Positions 1 through 11,736 of a stretch of 64,000 bases of DNA are shown in pieces (the first letter of the stretch is position 1; every line of letters starts with the position of its first letter). Source of the DNA: Diphasiastrum complanatum (Eukaryota; Streptophyta; Lycopodiopsida; Lycopodiales; Lycopodiaceae); NCBI GenBank assembly GCA_029204225.1, contig CM055096.1, positions 6,126,316 through 6,190,315 of the forward strand, given 5' to 3'. The translations under genes were made by a program, and so were the position numbers. The notes under the pieces are model-generated. The model was not told the DNA's origin. It saw only the letters and a program-made list of their open reading frames with translations, and made no database searches.

Positions 1-594
1 TAATAAGCTTAATCAACTATAATTTATAGAGCATGGGTGCTTAGATCGAAGATGGCCATCTTGTTGAACAAGAAGCTGCATGATGCATGAATGACTTACA
101 GTTCGCAAGATGATAATCAATCAAATCTTAGAAAGCACTCAAACAAGCTAAGAAGAGGATTGAGACTGAACATCATGGAAGCGCAATGATTAAACAAGCA
201 AAATATTTACGACTTTCAACAAAATGAATAATACAAGTATTTGAAAGTAGTGGCAAAAGCCAAAACTCGATTGATCCCTTGTGTTGTTGTTTTGATTACG
301 CCTGCCTGATCCATGACTAATCTTGTTCCGTTGCTGCTTGTTTTCTGCCAGCCGCCCTGCTGGTTCTTTTCTGCCAGCTCCTTCTTCTTTTCAACAGAAA
401 TGTTGTGTTGAAATAGTATAAGACCTCAGCGAGTAAAAGAGTGAATGAAGTCTATCTAATATTATTAAGAGCACTGGGATTTGCACATGCACAAGGCTTT
501 AGGGTGCTTTAGGGTAAAAGTCATGAATAAATTGCTTTGTTAATGAGGAGAGGGGGCGGGGGTCTCCATTGGAGGCCTTTTCACTAAGGGAAGT
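1..594. repeat. Left copy of a direct segmental duplication (partner at 51193-51826)
   Basis: This segment aligns with 51193-51826 almost base for base. Shared landmarks are the taataagctt start, the 'gatggccatcttgttgaaca' stretch and the 'tctccattggaggcc' block near the right end. Similarity stops after 'gaagtgtct'. The partner lies directly upstream of a minus-strand TFIIS-N exon, so this copy may be the 5' flank of a second gene copy located left of position 1. I see no coding region in it. Confidence 0.85.
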
Positions 595-639
595 GTCTTC
601 GACTAAGGGCGTAGCCCCGCAAATAAGACTTTTCCCATG

Positions 640-852
640 GTGGAACGGTCAAGGAGGTGGACCTTCCTTGACATGGAAACCTTTTTGACTTTTCTAAATT
701 TTTTTTTTGGTGTGAAACATTTTTTACAAGAACTGCTTGCTACCTTCATCTGTTTGCTTCTTCAAACATTTATTTGCAAAATGCCCTTTGATTCCACAAT
801 AAAAGCATTTAAACTTAGACTTATCTTTCTTTTAGCCAAAATAAGAAGTCTC
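640..852 (-). pseudogene. Copia B gag fragment with CCHC zinc knuckle (distal part)
   Basis: Read on the minus strand, this piece encodes a copia nucleocapsid knuckle of the form C-F-Y-C-G-I-K-G-H-F-A-N-K-C, followed by lysine-rich sequence. It is the downstream half of the gag whose upstream half lies at 6655-7240. The two halves are separated by element A, whose 5-bp target duplication GTCTC occurs at 848-852 and 6650-6654. The knuckle closely resembles that of element C. Reading frames past the knuckle are broken, so this is a relic. Confidence 0.8.
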
Positions 853-1100
853 AATTAAAATAGCAATGATCGACTTGTACATTGCTTTCTTATTTCGACG
901 GCACCACGTGTGCTTAGTTCTAGAGTTATCAGGCCATCTTTCTTTTACGAGCCCTTTGAGTGTTTTTAAGCAACTTATCTTTGTACTTACGAGTTAGTTG
1001 AATATACAGTTTGAAGAGAGCAATTCTGTGGTCTTGTTGCACTTGACATTGTGCTATGGTGATTGATCTGGTCGGGTGTTTAAACTGTGTTTTCTTAACT
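853..1100 (+). repeat. 5' LTR of copia A
   Basis: This 248-bp LTR starts AATTAA (AGTTAA in the 3' copy) and ends TTAACT, which forms a 6-bp terminal inverted repeat. It contains a CACGTG G-box core at 905-910. The 5' flank 848-852 is the target duplication. Confidence 0.9.
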
Positions 1101-1112
1101 TGGTATCAGAGC
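1101..1112 (+). other. Primer binding site of copia A (initiator-Met tRNA type)
   Basis: TGGTATCAGAGC directly follows the LTR end TTAACT. This is the standard plant copia PBS complementary to the 3' end of initiator methionine tRNA. A leader of about 1.1 kb without a convincing ORF follows before gag. Confidence 0.92.
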
Positions 1113-2207
1113 CCTTGGTGGCTTGAATCACCGGACAAGAATAGAGAGCTGCAAATTTACGACGGTTTGTTGGCCAGGAAGCACAAAATTGAGTCTGTGG
1201 AGATTTGTGGAACGGCTCAAAACTGTAAAAAGGATTCAGAGACAGGGAATTGTCGATTGAATCAGAAAGCAAGCAAAGATTGAAGCTGAAAATTCTTCTG
1301 GAGGGTTGCTTGGCATTTGTGATTGGTTTGAATCCAATCGAACACCGTTTGAAGAGCGGTTTGGAGCAGAAGATTGCCTGCAGTAGGGCGACCTCAGCCA
1401 AATAGGAGCTGCAAGTGAAAGCTCAGGGAAAGCCTGAGTAAAGCCCAATATATCCTTCTCTTCAAAGTTGTTAGGGTTTCAAAGTGCAAAATTTGGGATA
1501 TCTCCTTGTAGGAGGCCGGTTTTAGAGCTGTAAGTTGCTGAGAGTGGGCGCCCTGGTAGTGTGATTCTACAGTAGGGAGGCCGTGACTGGTCGTGGAGGA
1601 AGAAAACAGCCAGATCGATCTACAAGGAGCAGCCATAGCCTGTGAAGAGAGAGAAGAGTCCATCACAGAGAGAGAGAAGAGGAGGAGAGGTCGCGAGACC
1701 TCTCGCGTGCCCAGTTCAGTTAGTCAGTTAGCGGCCCGAAGTGCTTGGTGCTTCGAAGGCCCTTGATCAACGCACAAAAGCGTGGAAAGCCGTCCGATCT
1801 CGAAGCACACAGATCGACGATGGTTATTACACGACAGGTGGGTCGTTGGATCTAAAGGATTCGTTGGATTGATGTGAAAAAGTCTGAAGGGGTCTGAAGT
1901 GCAAAGTGCATTGCAACTTCATTAAAAATCTTCAAACTGTAAAAATTGTCGGGTCCCAAGTTTTTGAAGGGTGAAGTTTCTTCACACTGAAGAAACAGTT
2001 CAAAAACCCAAATTGCCCTTATTTTCACTTCCTTTAGCCTATTTTGGCCAAACGAAAGACTATAGCCTCCAAACGAAGGGCACCTTGACTGTACCTACAA
2101 GTACAGTACACCAAAACAGAGTGATTGCCAAGGAAAAAGTGTTCGAAGCGCGTCAAAAGTGATTTCACCATTCCACTGGGCAGGAAGCTGGGAGTTGGGA
2201 GGCAATT

Positions 2208-5200
2208 TTGGGCGATGCAAGCAAACTTGATGGGGCTTCTAACTACAACATTTGGAAATTCAAAATGAAGAGCATTTTGATGGAGAAAGAGTTGTGGGAG
2301 ATCATGGCAGGTATTGAAGTCCGGCCAAATACCACTCCAGGTGACATAAGGGCCTTTGATAAAAAGGCGCAAAGAGCATTGTCCTTGATCAATCTTTCAG
2401 TGAAAGACCATGTGATTACTCATATAAGTGATGCCACGATGGCTAGGGGAGCTTGGAAAGCTCTTAGAATGCAATTTCAAACTTGCAATCCAGCTCGAGC
2501 CATGTTCTTGAAGTCGGGATTAAACGCAGTAAGGATGGAAGAAAGTGAATTAGTGAGATCTTTCTTCACCAGGATAAAGGAGCTGAGAGATCAACTTCTG
2601 GCGATTAGAGAACCAATCAAGGATATTGAATTGGTACATACCACCATGAGCGGTGTCTCGGAAGGGCTACAGATATTTGTGAGCGGCATTGCTCCGAGGG
2701 AGAGGTTGTCTACTTTTGAAGACTTCCACGGAATCATGTTGCAAGAAGAGTAGCATCGCGAAGTGGTGAAGTCAAGGCAAACCCCACAGGAGGATCAAGC
2801 CTTGCTTGCTAAAGGCAAGCAGAAAGGATGGAAAATGATTCCTAAGAAATCCAAGGATGATGATGACGAGGGAGAGTCGTCATCAAAAGAGAAAAAGAAG
2901 AAGAAAGACAAATGTTACTATTGCCACAAACCGGGTCATTGGACACGCGAGTGTTATAAGAAGAAAGCGGACATAAAGGCAGGAAAAGTTACTCAACAAG
3001 GAAACATTGCCAAAGATGATGGAGAAGATGACGAGACAAGTGTCTTCTCATTGGAATTGGCATCCCAAGTTGATGATGGTGCCAGATGGTTCATAGATTC
3101 AGGCGCCACAAGGCATATGACCGAAAAACGTGATTGGTTTGAAAAATTCTCACCAATCCATGATGGGGATAGGATCACTCAAGCCAATGGAGAGGAATGC
3201 CAGATACAGGGTGTGGGCAATGTACTTGTGCAGTCTTCTGATGGCAAAATTAAAAACATCCCTAATGTACTTTATGTTCCTGGACTCAAAAAGAGTTTGC
3301 TTTCTGTTGGTGTAATGGCAAATCAACATCTTAAAGTTGAATTTGTCAAGGATGAATGCCTTATGAAGGATATGAACCACAACCATAAAGTGGTGGCAAA
3401 GGGTTATAGAGATAGTAACTGTGGCCTTTAGAAATTGGATGTTGCAAAACCATGTAAATGTGGTTTGGCTATCTCAACAACATCTCAATCCGAGTTGTGG
3501 CATAGAAGACTTGGTCATTTGAACTATGGGAGCTTGAGATTGATGGCGAAGCTGAAGATGGTAATAGGGTTACCGGCATTGCAGGATGATCATCATGCAA
3601 TTTGTGAAGGATGCATCATGGGAAAGCATCACAGGGAGACATTCAAGAAAGGTGAAGCTGCAAGAGCTAAGAAACTACTGGAACTCATTCACAGCGACCT
3701 GTGCAGCCCAATGAAGACCATGTTGTTGGGGAAAGCATATTATTTTATGACATTCATAGATGATTACTCTAGGAGGACATGGATTTATTTCTTGAAGAAG
3801 AAATCTGATGCTTTTGCTCACTTCAAGGAGTTCAAGACTTTGGTAGAGAACCAACTGGATGCATGCATCAAAGTGCTAAGATCTAATAGAGGGTGCGAAT
3901 ACAAATCTGATTATTTTGAAGATTTTTGCAAAGAACATGACATTAAAAGACAATTCACACAATCACACACGCCGCACAGTAATGGTGTCGTTGAAAGGAA
4001 AAACAAAACTATTATGGAGAGTGCACGCTCCATGATGAAGCAAATGGGCTTGATCGATTCACTTTGGTTGGAAGCGTGCAGTGCAGCAACGTTCTTGCAA
4101 AACAGGAGCCCTACAGTTGCGGTTCCAAATGTGACTCCTGAAGAAGCATTTACTAAAATAAAGCCAAAAATCGACAAGTTTCGTGTCATTGGGTGTAAGG
4201 CCTATGTACATGTGCCAAAGGAGGAGCGAAATAAACTTGATGCCAAAGCAATCAAGTGTATCTTCGTCGATTATGATGAAAGAACGAAAGCTTACAAGTG
4301 TTTTGATCATGTAATGAATAAGATTCACATTAGCAAAGACGTGATCTTTGATGAAACACATAGGTATGAAGATGAAGACCATGCAAGTGGTGAAAGCATC
4401 AAAAGACTTCCCACAATTCTAGAGGAAGAAGATGAAGAAGCTGCTCCACAAAATGATGCACGTGAAGACGAGAGTCGAGAGGGCAAGTATGAAAGAACAC
4501 CACCTATTCAAGAGCCTAGGGGGAGGTACTTGCCAATAGGAGCAATAAAGGAGAAACCGGTTGGAAGTAAGAGACATAACTTGGACACTCCTTGGGATAC
4601 ATACTCTCCACGTAGTGTATCACCTGAATCTAAGATACCAAAATGGTATGAAAAGGTCATGAAGGACGCAAAGCTAAATCAAACAGGATCTAGCACACAA
4701 AGTGAAGTGAGAAGATCAACACGAAAAAGGAAGTCTCTCGATTGTTATCATGTGGACTATGCCCTAATGATTGACATTTTGAAGTGTCGAGAGCCATCAA
4801 CCTTTGATGAGGCAAAAGATCACAAAGAGTGGCAAAGGGCAATGGAAGAAGAGATAGAATCCATCCACATGCATGATACATGGGAGTTGGTTGATCTACC
4901 ACTTGGAAAGAAACCCATTGACAACAAGTGAGTGTTTAGAACAAAGTTTCATGCGGATGGCACAATAGCAAAGTACAAGGCACGCCTAGTAGTGAAGGGT
5001 TATGAGCAAAGCAAAGGAATTGACTATGAAGAGACATTTGCTCCAGTGGCTAAGTGGACTACGCTACACCTTATCATTGCCTTAGCATCTCATTTTGGGT
5101 GGAAGATCCATCAAATGGATGTGAAGTCTGCATTTTTGAATGGTGACTTAGAGGAAGAAGTTTACATGGTCCAACCGTAGGGCTTCATGGCAAAAGGGCA

Positions 5201-6310
5201 AGAACAGAAGGTATGTAAACCACACAAAGCACTTTATGGCCTTAAGCAAGCGCCACAAGCATGGTATGGATGCATTGACAGTTATTTTCTTTCTCATGGG
5301 TTTGTAAGAACAAATTCAGATCCAAACCTTTATGTTCTTATAAATGATGGCAGCATTGCCTTGATTGTACTTTACATTGATGATATCATTATCACGGGCA
5401 AGCAATTTGAGATGACAGATTTAGATCTTATGCACTATTGCTTGGGTGTTGAAGTATGGCAAACTAGCAGTGATATCAGGTTATGTCAAAACAAGTATGT
5501 GGGCAAGATATTGGAGAGATTTCACATGACAGAGTGCAAACCTTCCAACACCCCTTGTGAAGCTAGTAAGAAATTATCTCGTATTGATGATAGTGCACAT
5601 GTTGATGCTACACTATTTCGTCAACTAGTTGGAAGTTTGATATATCTTACGACTACACGTCCTGATATCTGCTATGCTGTAAGTTTGATTAGCCAATTCA
5701 TGTCGTCACCCACTATGGACCATTGAAAAGCTGCAAAAAGGATTTTGAGATATGTGAAAGGTACACCTAACCTTGCTCTAATCTACAAAAGACAAGGTGT
5801 TTTACCTAAGTTGCAAGGTTATGTTGATGCTGATTGGGTAGGAAGTATAGATGATAGAAAGTCAACAACAAGTTATGCCTTCAATTTTGGTAGTGGTTGT
5901 TTTTCATGGTCTAGTTTGGTAGCGGTTGTTTTTCATGGTCTAGCAAGAAGCAAGATACTATTTCTCTTTCTTCCACAGAAGCCGAATATAAAGCGTTGAG
6001 TTCTGCTACCCAGGAAGCTGTTTGGCTACGTAAGTTGTTATGTGAGATTGGCATGAAGCAGGTAAATCCAACTGTTATTTTCTGTGACAGTCAAAGTGGA
6101 ATACAATTGGCTAAAAATCCTATCTTTCACGCAAGGACAAAACATATTGAAGTAAAATATCACTTTGTGCGTGAAAAATTACAATTTGAAGATATAAGTA
6201 TTGTACATTGTTCTACGTTATTACAAGTTGCTGATATATTTATGAAAGCTTTAAGTAAAGAAAAGTTTGAGACTTTTAGAGCCAAACTTGGCTTAGATCT
6301 GGTAATGTAA
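2208..6310 (+). pseudogene. Copia A gag-pol polyprotein, disrupted
   Basis: Domain order is copia: Gag (2208-2750), CCHC knuckle CYYCHKPGHWTREC (about 2922-2960), protease with DSGATRHM (about 3096-3120), GAG-pre-integrase (about 3490-3640), integrase core (from about 3690), RT (4870-5726, YIDDI retained) and RNase H (5745-6310). Stops interrupt it at 2751, 3429, 4929, 5178 and 5724. A 29-bp tandem duplication (5886-5914, 5915-5943) shifts the RNase H frame. The second catalytic Asp of integrase is Asn (LRSNRGCEY where LRSDRGGEY is usual). The first codon in this frame is TTG, so the original ATG is probably lost. Four stops replace TGG or CAG codons, as expected for C-to-T decay of a methylated, silenced element. 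Confidence 0.9.
5886..5943 (+). repeat. 29-bp tandem duplication within copia A RNase H
   Basis: Two adjacent 29-bp units (5886-5914 and 5915-5943) differ by one base. Since 29 is not a multiple of three, the duplication explains the frame change between the RNase H blocks on either side. Confidence 0.9.
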
Positions 6311-6390
6311 AAAGCCTTTACTTGTAATACTATCATGGAGGTATATTCCATGAATAGAGTAAACTCTAAAATAAAAAGAGACGTTGATCA

Positions 6391-6401
6391 TTGAGGGAGA
6401 G
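6391..6401 (+). other. Polypurine tract of copia A
   Basis: TTGAGGGAGAG lies immediately before the 3' LTR start AGTTAA. It is the expected plus-strand primer and helps fix the LTR boundary. Confidence 0.85.
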
Positions 6402-6649
6402 AGTTAAAATAACAATGATCGACTTATACAATGATTTCTTATTTCAATGGCACCACGTGTGCTTAGTTCTAGGGTTATTGGGCCATCTTTCTTTTACGAG
6501 CCCTTTGACTGTTTTTAAGCAACTTATTTTTGTACTTACAAGTTAGTTGAATATACAGTTTGAGGAGAGAAATTCTATGGTCTTGTTGCACTTGACGTTG
6601 TGCTGTGGTGATTGATCTGGTCGGGTGTTTAAACTGTGTTTTCTTAACT
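6402..6649 (+). repeat. 3' LTR of copia A
   Basis: This is a 248-bp copy of 853-1100 with AGTTAA/TTAACT ends and a CACGTG core at 6454-6459. The downstream bases 6650-6654 are the second GTCTC target duplication. Confidence 0.9.
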
Positions 6650-6654
6650 GTCTC

Positions 6655-7322
6655 ACCTTGATCTTGCCCTTTAGACCACTTGCCTTTGCCTTTGCCCTTG
6701 AACTTGCATTTGATGAACATAGCATCCACTTCATATTGAGATGTTGATGTGTCCACCTCCTCTTTATTGAAGCCTATACTCCTCATTCACCAAGATCTCT
6801 TGCAAATCCACAATACTTGGCAAAGTCTTTTGAATAGCAAAACATTTAACAATATTAGCATGATTATCCAACAAGCCATTAAGTGCACAAGTTCTAACTC
6901 CTTAATGCTTTCATCGATACATTCTAACTCATCATTGAATGCTTTAGCCCTCAAAACAAAAGCATGAGTACTCTCTTCCTTCTTTTGCAAACTTTGAAAG
7001 ATTTGCCTCCTAAGAGTAAGAACTCTTGATGTAGACTTGGATTCATTAAGCTTCAACAAAGCTTGCCAAGCCTCCAAAGATGATGTGCACTTATCAATCT
7101 CCTTGAGAAGCTCATTGTAACTTTCATCTTAATCATGTGTAGAGCTTTCTTTGCTCTCTTGTCGTAAGTCACTTGATCTTGAGGTGCGTGAGGCCTCTCT
7201 TCCACACCTGCAACAATCTCCATAGATTGAAATACACTCAAGTGAAGTTCAGTGACCTCACAAACTAGAGATCCAATCAAAATTAGGGTTTTGAGAAAAT
7301 CACAAAAAAATGAAAATCTCAA
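6655..7322 (-). pseudogene. Copia B gag fragment (N-terminal part), minus strand
   Basis: Minus-strand frames give recognisable copia Gag blocks such as EIVAGVEERP (about 7200), SKSTSRVLTLRRQIFQS (about 7000) and a KGKGKW-type basic linker (about 6690). They parallel the Gag of element C. At least two frameshifts break it. It joins the zinc-knuckle piece at 640-852 once element A is set aside. Confidence 0.82.
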
Positions 7323-7717
7323 ATTCTACATGCAATTTCTAAAAACTTCTTGTAGCCTCCCGACATGGTATCAGAACAAACAGGTTATCACTACTGATAT
7401 CCCAGCAGTGATTCTTCTAGACAACACAATATTTTCTTCTTTCGTATGGATCCAACAACTCATAGTTCTCATGCTTACTCAGATCAACGTAAGCCTTCCT
7501 AATGCACCAAAAATCGTCTAATTTTAGTACACCAAGTGTGAAATCAGATTGATCAAGTATATAACCTTATATTGAGTTTTGACCTACAAAAGATCAATTC
7601 TACACATTCAAAAATGTTGATTTTTGAGTAGAAATCAATCTAGCATGCTCTAGCAATGGTAACTCCTCCAAAGCCTTGCTAAAGATGGCTGATCCTTTCA
7701 TAACCTGAAAGACAAGA

Positions 7718-7729
7718 GCTCTGATACCA
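7718..7729 (-). other. Primer binding site of copia B
   Basis: GCTCTGATACCA on the plus strand is the reverse complement of TGGTATCAGAGC. It abuts the LTR terminus at 7730, giving the usual LTR-PBS order for a minus-strand element. Confidence 0.85.
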
Positions 7730-7860
7730 TCTGAAGGATTTCAGATCATTCAAGATTCAATCCATGTCCCTGATCTTTGGTTACAATAAGGAACAAACCA
7801 ACAATCCTGCCAATGTAGAAAAATTAACATCTATATACAAGATGAGATACAAACTCTAAG
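7730..7860 (-). repeat. Terminal piece of copia B 5' LTR, G-type family
   Basis: The reverse complement ends in 'ctgaaatccttca' and contains a 'tgtatctcatcttgtatatag' block. Both match the end of the plus-strand LTR of element G at about 18100-18227. Only the last ~130 bp are present before the sequence switches to LTR sequence in the other orientation. Confidence 0.72.
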
Positions 7861-8500
7861 AGATACTGATCAAACATGAACCAAAACAGTTTGGTTCTTT
7901 ATTTGGTATTTTTGGAGTCTAAAATGAAATCTCAGGCTATTTAGAGATAGTTTCATATATGTCAGTAAAGGCCTAAATAGTGGTTTTACTATTTTTGACA
8001 AGTGGATAAGTGGATGAGGTCGTGTTTGGACGCATTATGATTGGCTAGATTTAGTACATTGCATTTGGACTAGTTTTTCTAGGTTTTTGGTTAAGTACCT
8101 AGAAGTTGTCATTTTAGGGCATACTATTGGCAAGTGGCCAAATGACATTTTGGAATAGCAGTACCAGCATGGAGAACATATCATTGTATTCTTGTTTCAA
8201 ATGGAGAATTCATCTCTCAAGTTTCTATGTCCATCTCATGTGTTTATCTCTTGATATCTTGGTTTTCTATGTGTAGAATTTTGATTTTATGGTTGATATA
8301 GGTTCCACACGTGTGAAGGATAGCCTACTACTGCTGTTGTACGGAAAGGGACCATACTATATTTTCATGTTCATGATCAGATCTTTGTGATTTATGCAAT
8401 TTTAGCATGCTAATTTCAATGAATTCTATCTTGTGACTAGATCTAGATGTGCATACCAAATTGGCCCAAGCTCTTAGACAAATATTCTTATTAAAATTAT
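7860..8500 (+). repeat. LTR remnant in plus orientation, fused tail-to-head with the B LTR end
   Basis: The segment around 7900-8000 matches the LTR start region seen inverted near 35653-35808 and 40602-40876. The part around 8270-8400 matches the middle of the G LTR, including CACACGTGTG at 8306-8315 and a following GTACGGAAAGGGACCA block. It therefore reads as an LTR on the plus strand joined to an inverted LTR end. Boundaries are approximate. Confidence 0.6.
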
Positions 8501-8984
8501 GATACAACTAATGCATTTTTAGGGCACTTGTGTCCATATCAAAGTTCATGTCATACATGGACTTTGAGGATGAATTTGTCCATGTTGAGCATGGATAAGT
8601 CCATGCTCAACGTGTATATCTCCATGTTACGCATGGATTTTTACATTGTTGGAAATGGAAAAGCATGGAACTGTTTGTGCCTAGCACAGATCTAACTATG
8701 CTTGACTAGATGGTGAAGTTCATGCCAAGTATCAACTTTCATTGCATTGAATAAAAGCAGGATCAAAAGTGGTGGAAAAATGTTTGCTCAATTTGAATGT
8801 TATGTTAGTCATGGTAATTGACATTGAATGTTATGTGAATAATATCATCTTAATATGATTTCTATTTTTGTCATAACATCTCACACTTAATATGAATTAA
8901 TCCATGTTGATTCTTTTAAGTGAATAATAACACTATGCAAATCATAGTACCTCATACTAAAAAAAAGTGATAAATATTCACAGT
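8500..8984. other. Non-coding stretch with CATGGA-rich inverted repeats
   Basis: I find no gene here. A perfect 11-bp stem with a 4-base loop lies at 8585-8610 (TTGAGCATGGA, loop TAAG), and related TCCATG/CATGGA words occur nearby. The rest is AT-rich and unassigned. Confidence 0.6.
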
Positions 8985-10033
8985 GGTGCAGTCTTCCTTA
9001 GTATGTCCAAAAGTTCCACATTTCGTACACCACATTCTTGAGTTGGAAGAAGACGCTTTTGGTCTTTTATCTGCAACTTCAGAGATCTGCCCTTTCAAAT
9101 CATTAAACTTTTTACTAAGGTCATTTATATCACTCTTCCAAAGCTTTTCAACTTTAGAAGTTGACGACTTATTCTCGACAACTTTTGTGTCGTCCCTTCA
9201 TTTGGTTCGTCGTTTATTCTTTCTCTCTCTTTTATCAGCTTCTGATTCTGATGAATCGTTGGTTTCAGACTTTGAGCTTGAAGAACTGGTACTTGAGTCA
9301 GAATCTGAATCATCATCGCTGTCACTAGAATCAGTTTTAGACTTACGAGATCGTTTTGCTGAGCATCTCTTAAGTGCTAGTTTCGAGGTCTCAAAATTTT
9401 TAGCACTAGCTATTATTGCTGCTAAGGAGGTCATATCACCTTGTCTGCAATACTGATCAATCTTTGGTGCTAAACCAGCCAAAAACCATTCGATCTGCAT
9501 ATCAATGGGATATACACCGATTAGTTTTCTTATAAGATTTTTAACCTTTCGTGTATATTTTCGAAGAGATTCTTTAGTTTTCTTCTGACCATTGTTCAGA
9601 CGTCTGAGAATTCTAGATTTATAACCGATTTCTATGAACTGGTTCAGAAACACATCTTTCAGTAGTAACCAGGTTTCTACATGGCCTAGTTCAACTTGAG
9701 TGTACCATATGTGCGTCTGCTTTCTTAAATACCAAGGAAGATTCACAATTTGTCTATGTTAGTTACTTCGTTATTCGCATTAGCAATTGACTCAAATTGC
9801 AAGACATAACTATCTACATCATCTGAAGTAGTCCCTTTAAAATAATCATACTTAATTTTTGAGATAGAAGTGAAACGTGCAGCAGGAGCCTTCATACCGA
9901 AGTTCATTAGGAGTTCAAGTAACTGGGCAGTGATTTTGTCTAGATTTCTTCGACTCGCACTCTCACTTTGTCTTCGTAAAAATTCCTCTCTAAGCTTACG
10001 GTATCGTTCTAATCGGGATTTTCTATCTGACAT
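8985..10033 (-). pseudogene. Ty3-gypsy gag, frameshifted, minus strand
   Basis: The ORF starting at 10033 gives a basic N-terminus and the block YDYFKGTTSDDVDSYVLQFE. After a frameshift near 9745 the second frame (9746-9198) continues with WYTQVELGHVETWLLLKDVF, typical of the retrotransposon gag domain, then a long Ser/Asp-rich tract. A CCHC knuckle CTKCGTFGHTKEDC follows at about 8990-9040 in another frame. The gag at 22558-23145 shares the YDFFKGSSSDDADSY block, so both belong to one family. No downstream pol is visible; the element stops near 8985. Confidence 0.85.
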
Positions 10034-10090
10034 ACACTAGGAATGGAGATGAGAATGTCAGTTTTCATATAACTTTTCTAAGCTATCCTT

Positions 10091-10103
10091 GGCAACGGCG
10101 CCA
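10091..10103 (-). other. Gypsy-type primer binding site
   Basis: On the minus strand this reads TGGCGCCGTTGCC, the PBS common in plant Ty3-gypsy elements and a match to the tRNA-Asp 3' end. It lies just upstream of the gag at 10033, in the correct order. Confidence 0.8.
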
Positions 10104-11378
10104 AAAATTGGTATATGTCGTACTATACCAAAAAGGTTAATATAGATTTTGTAGTAAATAATGTCGTTCCCACAGAGGACAACATTAGAAAATTATGTAT
10201 TTAATACAATTTATGATAAGTGGTTTCGAGTGTTATTCTGGTTGTCAACAAACATTAGAAAGTAACCAGTATTACTTGTGTTTGGGGTGTGTAATATTAA
10301 TAATTTTAGAACACCAATCTGGCCTCTATCAAATCGAATGAAACGCGTTCTACAGATGAGATGTTATCAGAGTAGTACAACAATACTACACTCTGGCTGA
10401 TTAAGGTGTCAACAAAGAGTCGAAAAATGTTCGATGTATTCATGGTTGTGCAGACAATTAATTAATCACATTCGCGAATTGTTCGTTTCTAGACAGAAGT
10501 CCTCAACAACTTAAGTCCAAGGTTTTGGTTAAAGAGCACGAATAGTTTTAGAGCACGTTAGAAACTTATGTCAATTACAATCAGGAACACAGATCAAAGA
10601 TTCAATTCTTTAGACAAGGACTGTATCTCATATGTATACATACAGTTTTATTCAATAAACATGTTAGATTGTACCAAATGTAGTCGTTATTCGAGTGCCA
10701 AAAAGAAAGTATTTGCGACAGACGAATAAGATGATTTTAAGATAGTTCTTTAGAGCATGTTTTACGGATACACAACAAACGATTGTAATGCACTAAAGAG
10801 TCTGTCTAATCAAAGAGTAGTTCATGTAATGCGTTAGAGATTGCTAGTAGACTCAGGATCACTCATACTCAACAATGCGGAGAACAGAGATAAAGGAGAA
10901 TAGCTCTCAGCACTCTATTCACTTCTTCAACCTCGTACATATGCATAAACTCTTCTCTCTCGATGCTCGAGACTAAAGTGTGAGATCAATTTATGTTCTA
11001 CGGGGCAAACAAACACACCTCTAAAACAAAAGGTGTGTCGCTCCCACGAAAAGGTCTAGTTAACAATTAGATTGAGTATACATTCAATTATATCATAAGA
11101 GGTATAACTAACTAAGAGTTGAAATTACTCTAGTTTAACATGTCTTTTCATATCTAGTCATTTCGCGTGGATGACCTAGTAAAGGTTATCCAAGGCAATG
11201 TCTTTCCTTTTAAAGGTCTTTGCCCTTTATTACAAGGCAAGTACTTAGGAGATATATTCTCGAAAAATGACTTAGGCCTCTTCATGATTTATACTTATAC
11301 AGCTCATATCTTCATTTTCGAGTATATCATACCATATTTATGTTGATATTAAATATTTAACAATTTCATGGCATCACA
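10104..11378 (-). repeat. Probable 5' LTR of the minus-strand gypsy element
   Basis: About 1.27 kb without coding potential lies between the gypsy PBS and the truncated copia H LTR. Its position makes it the 5' LTR of the minus-strand element. I could not define terminal inverted repeats or a target duplication, so the outer boundary is only the point where copia H LTR sequence begins. Confidence 0.5.
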
Positions 11379-11736
11379 GTACTTGACCCATAAAAAGATC
11401 ATCATTTTGCTAATGAGATTGATGAGACTTTTGCATTCTACGCTTTTGCGAGATTTTTAGTCAATAGAATTGTGATTTTATTGAATGATTGCTATCAAGA
11501 ACCTATGTACTTGTTGTTTCAGGTGCAGGCCGTACAGTGGACCGTACTCCACACGTGTGAGGCCGCTCTCACTTGTTTTTGAAGATTTGATCCATTGCTC
11601 TTGCTTAAATCTAAGTGTCGTGAATCCAGATCAAGATCTAAAGTGTAGAACTTGATAGATCCATTGATTAAGCAACCAATAATTTTCTATGATTGTTAAG
11701 TACAATCATTAATGTCCTAAAACTAAAATTTTATCA
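11379..11736 (+). repeat. 5' LTR of copia H (3' part only)
   Basis: It aligns with 16457-16743 and ends in TTATCA directly before the PBS. It contains CACACGTGTG at 11550-11559 next to a GGCCGTAC word. The left end is cut where gypsy-type sequence begins. Confidence 0.82.

Larger units (their letters stand above)
853..6649 (+). mobile_element. Copia A: full-length Ty1-copia retrotransposon with non-canonical LTR ends
   Basis: The element is 5797 bp with two 248-bp LTRs (853-1100 and 6402-6649), a PBS at 1101-1112, a gag-pol region at 2208-6310 and a polypurine tract at 6391-6401. It is flanked by the perfect 5-bp duplication GTCTC. The LTRs begin A(A/G)TTAA and end TTAACT instead of the usual TG...CA. 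I count roughly 18 differences between the LTRs by eye, so insertion is not recent. The coding region carries five in-frame stops and a frameshift, so it is non-functional. It sits inside the gag of minus-strand copia B. Confidence 0.93.

Noticed and set aside
1054-1666. Several ORFs in the leader of copia A
   Set aside because: They overlap on both strands, lie between PBS and gag, and have no recognisable domain.
7366-7381. TGGTATCAGAACAAAC on the plus strand, resembling a copia PBS
   Set aside because: It has a mismatch in the core, no LTR end precedes it, and it lies inside the leader of minus-strand copia B, whose true PBS is at 7718-7729.
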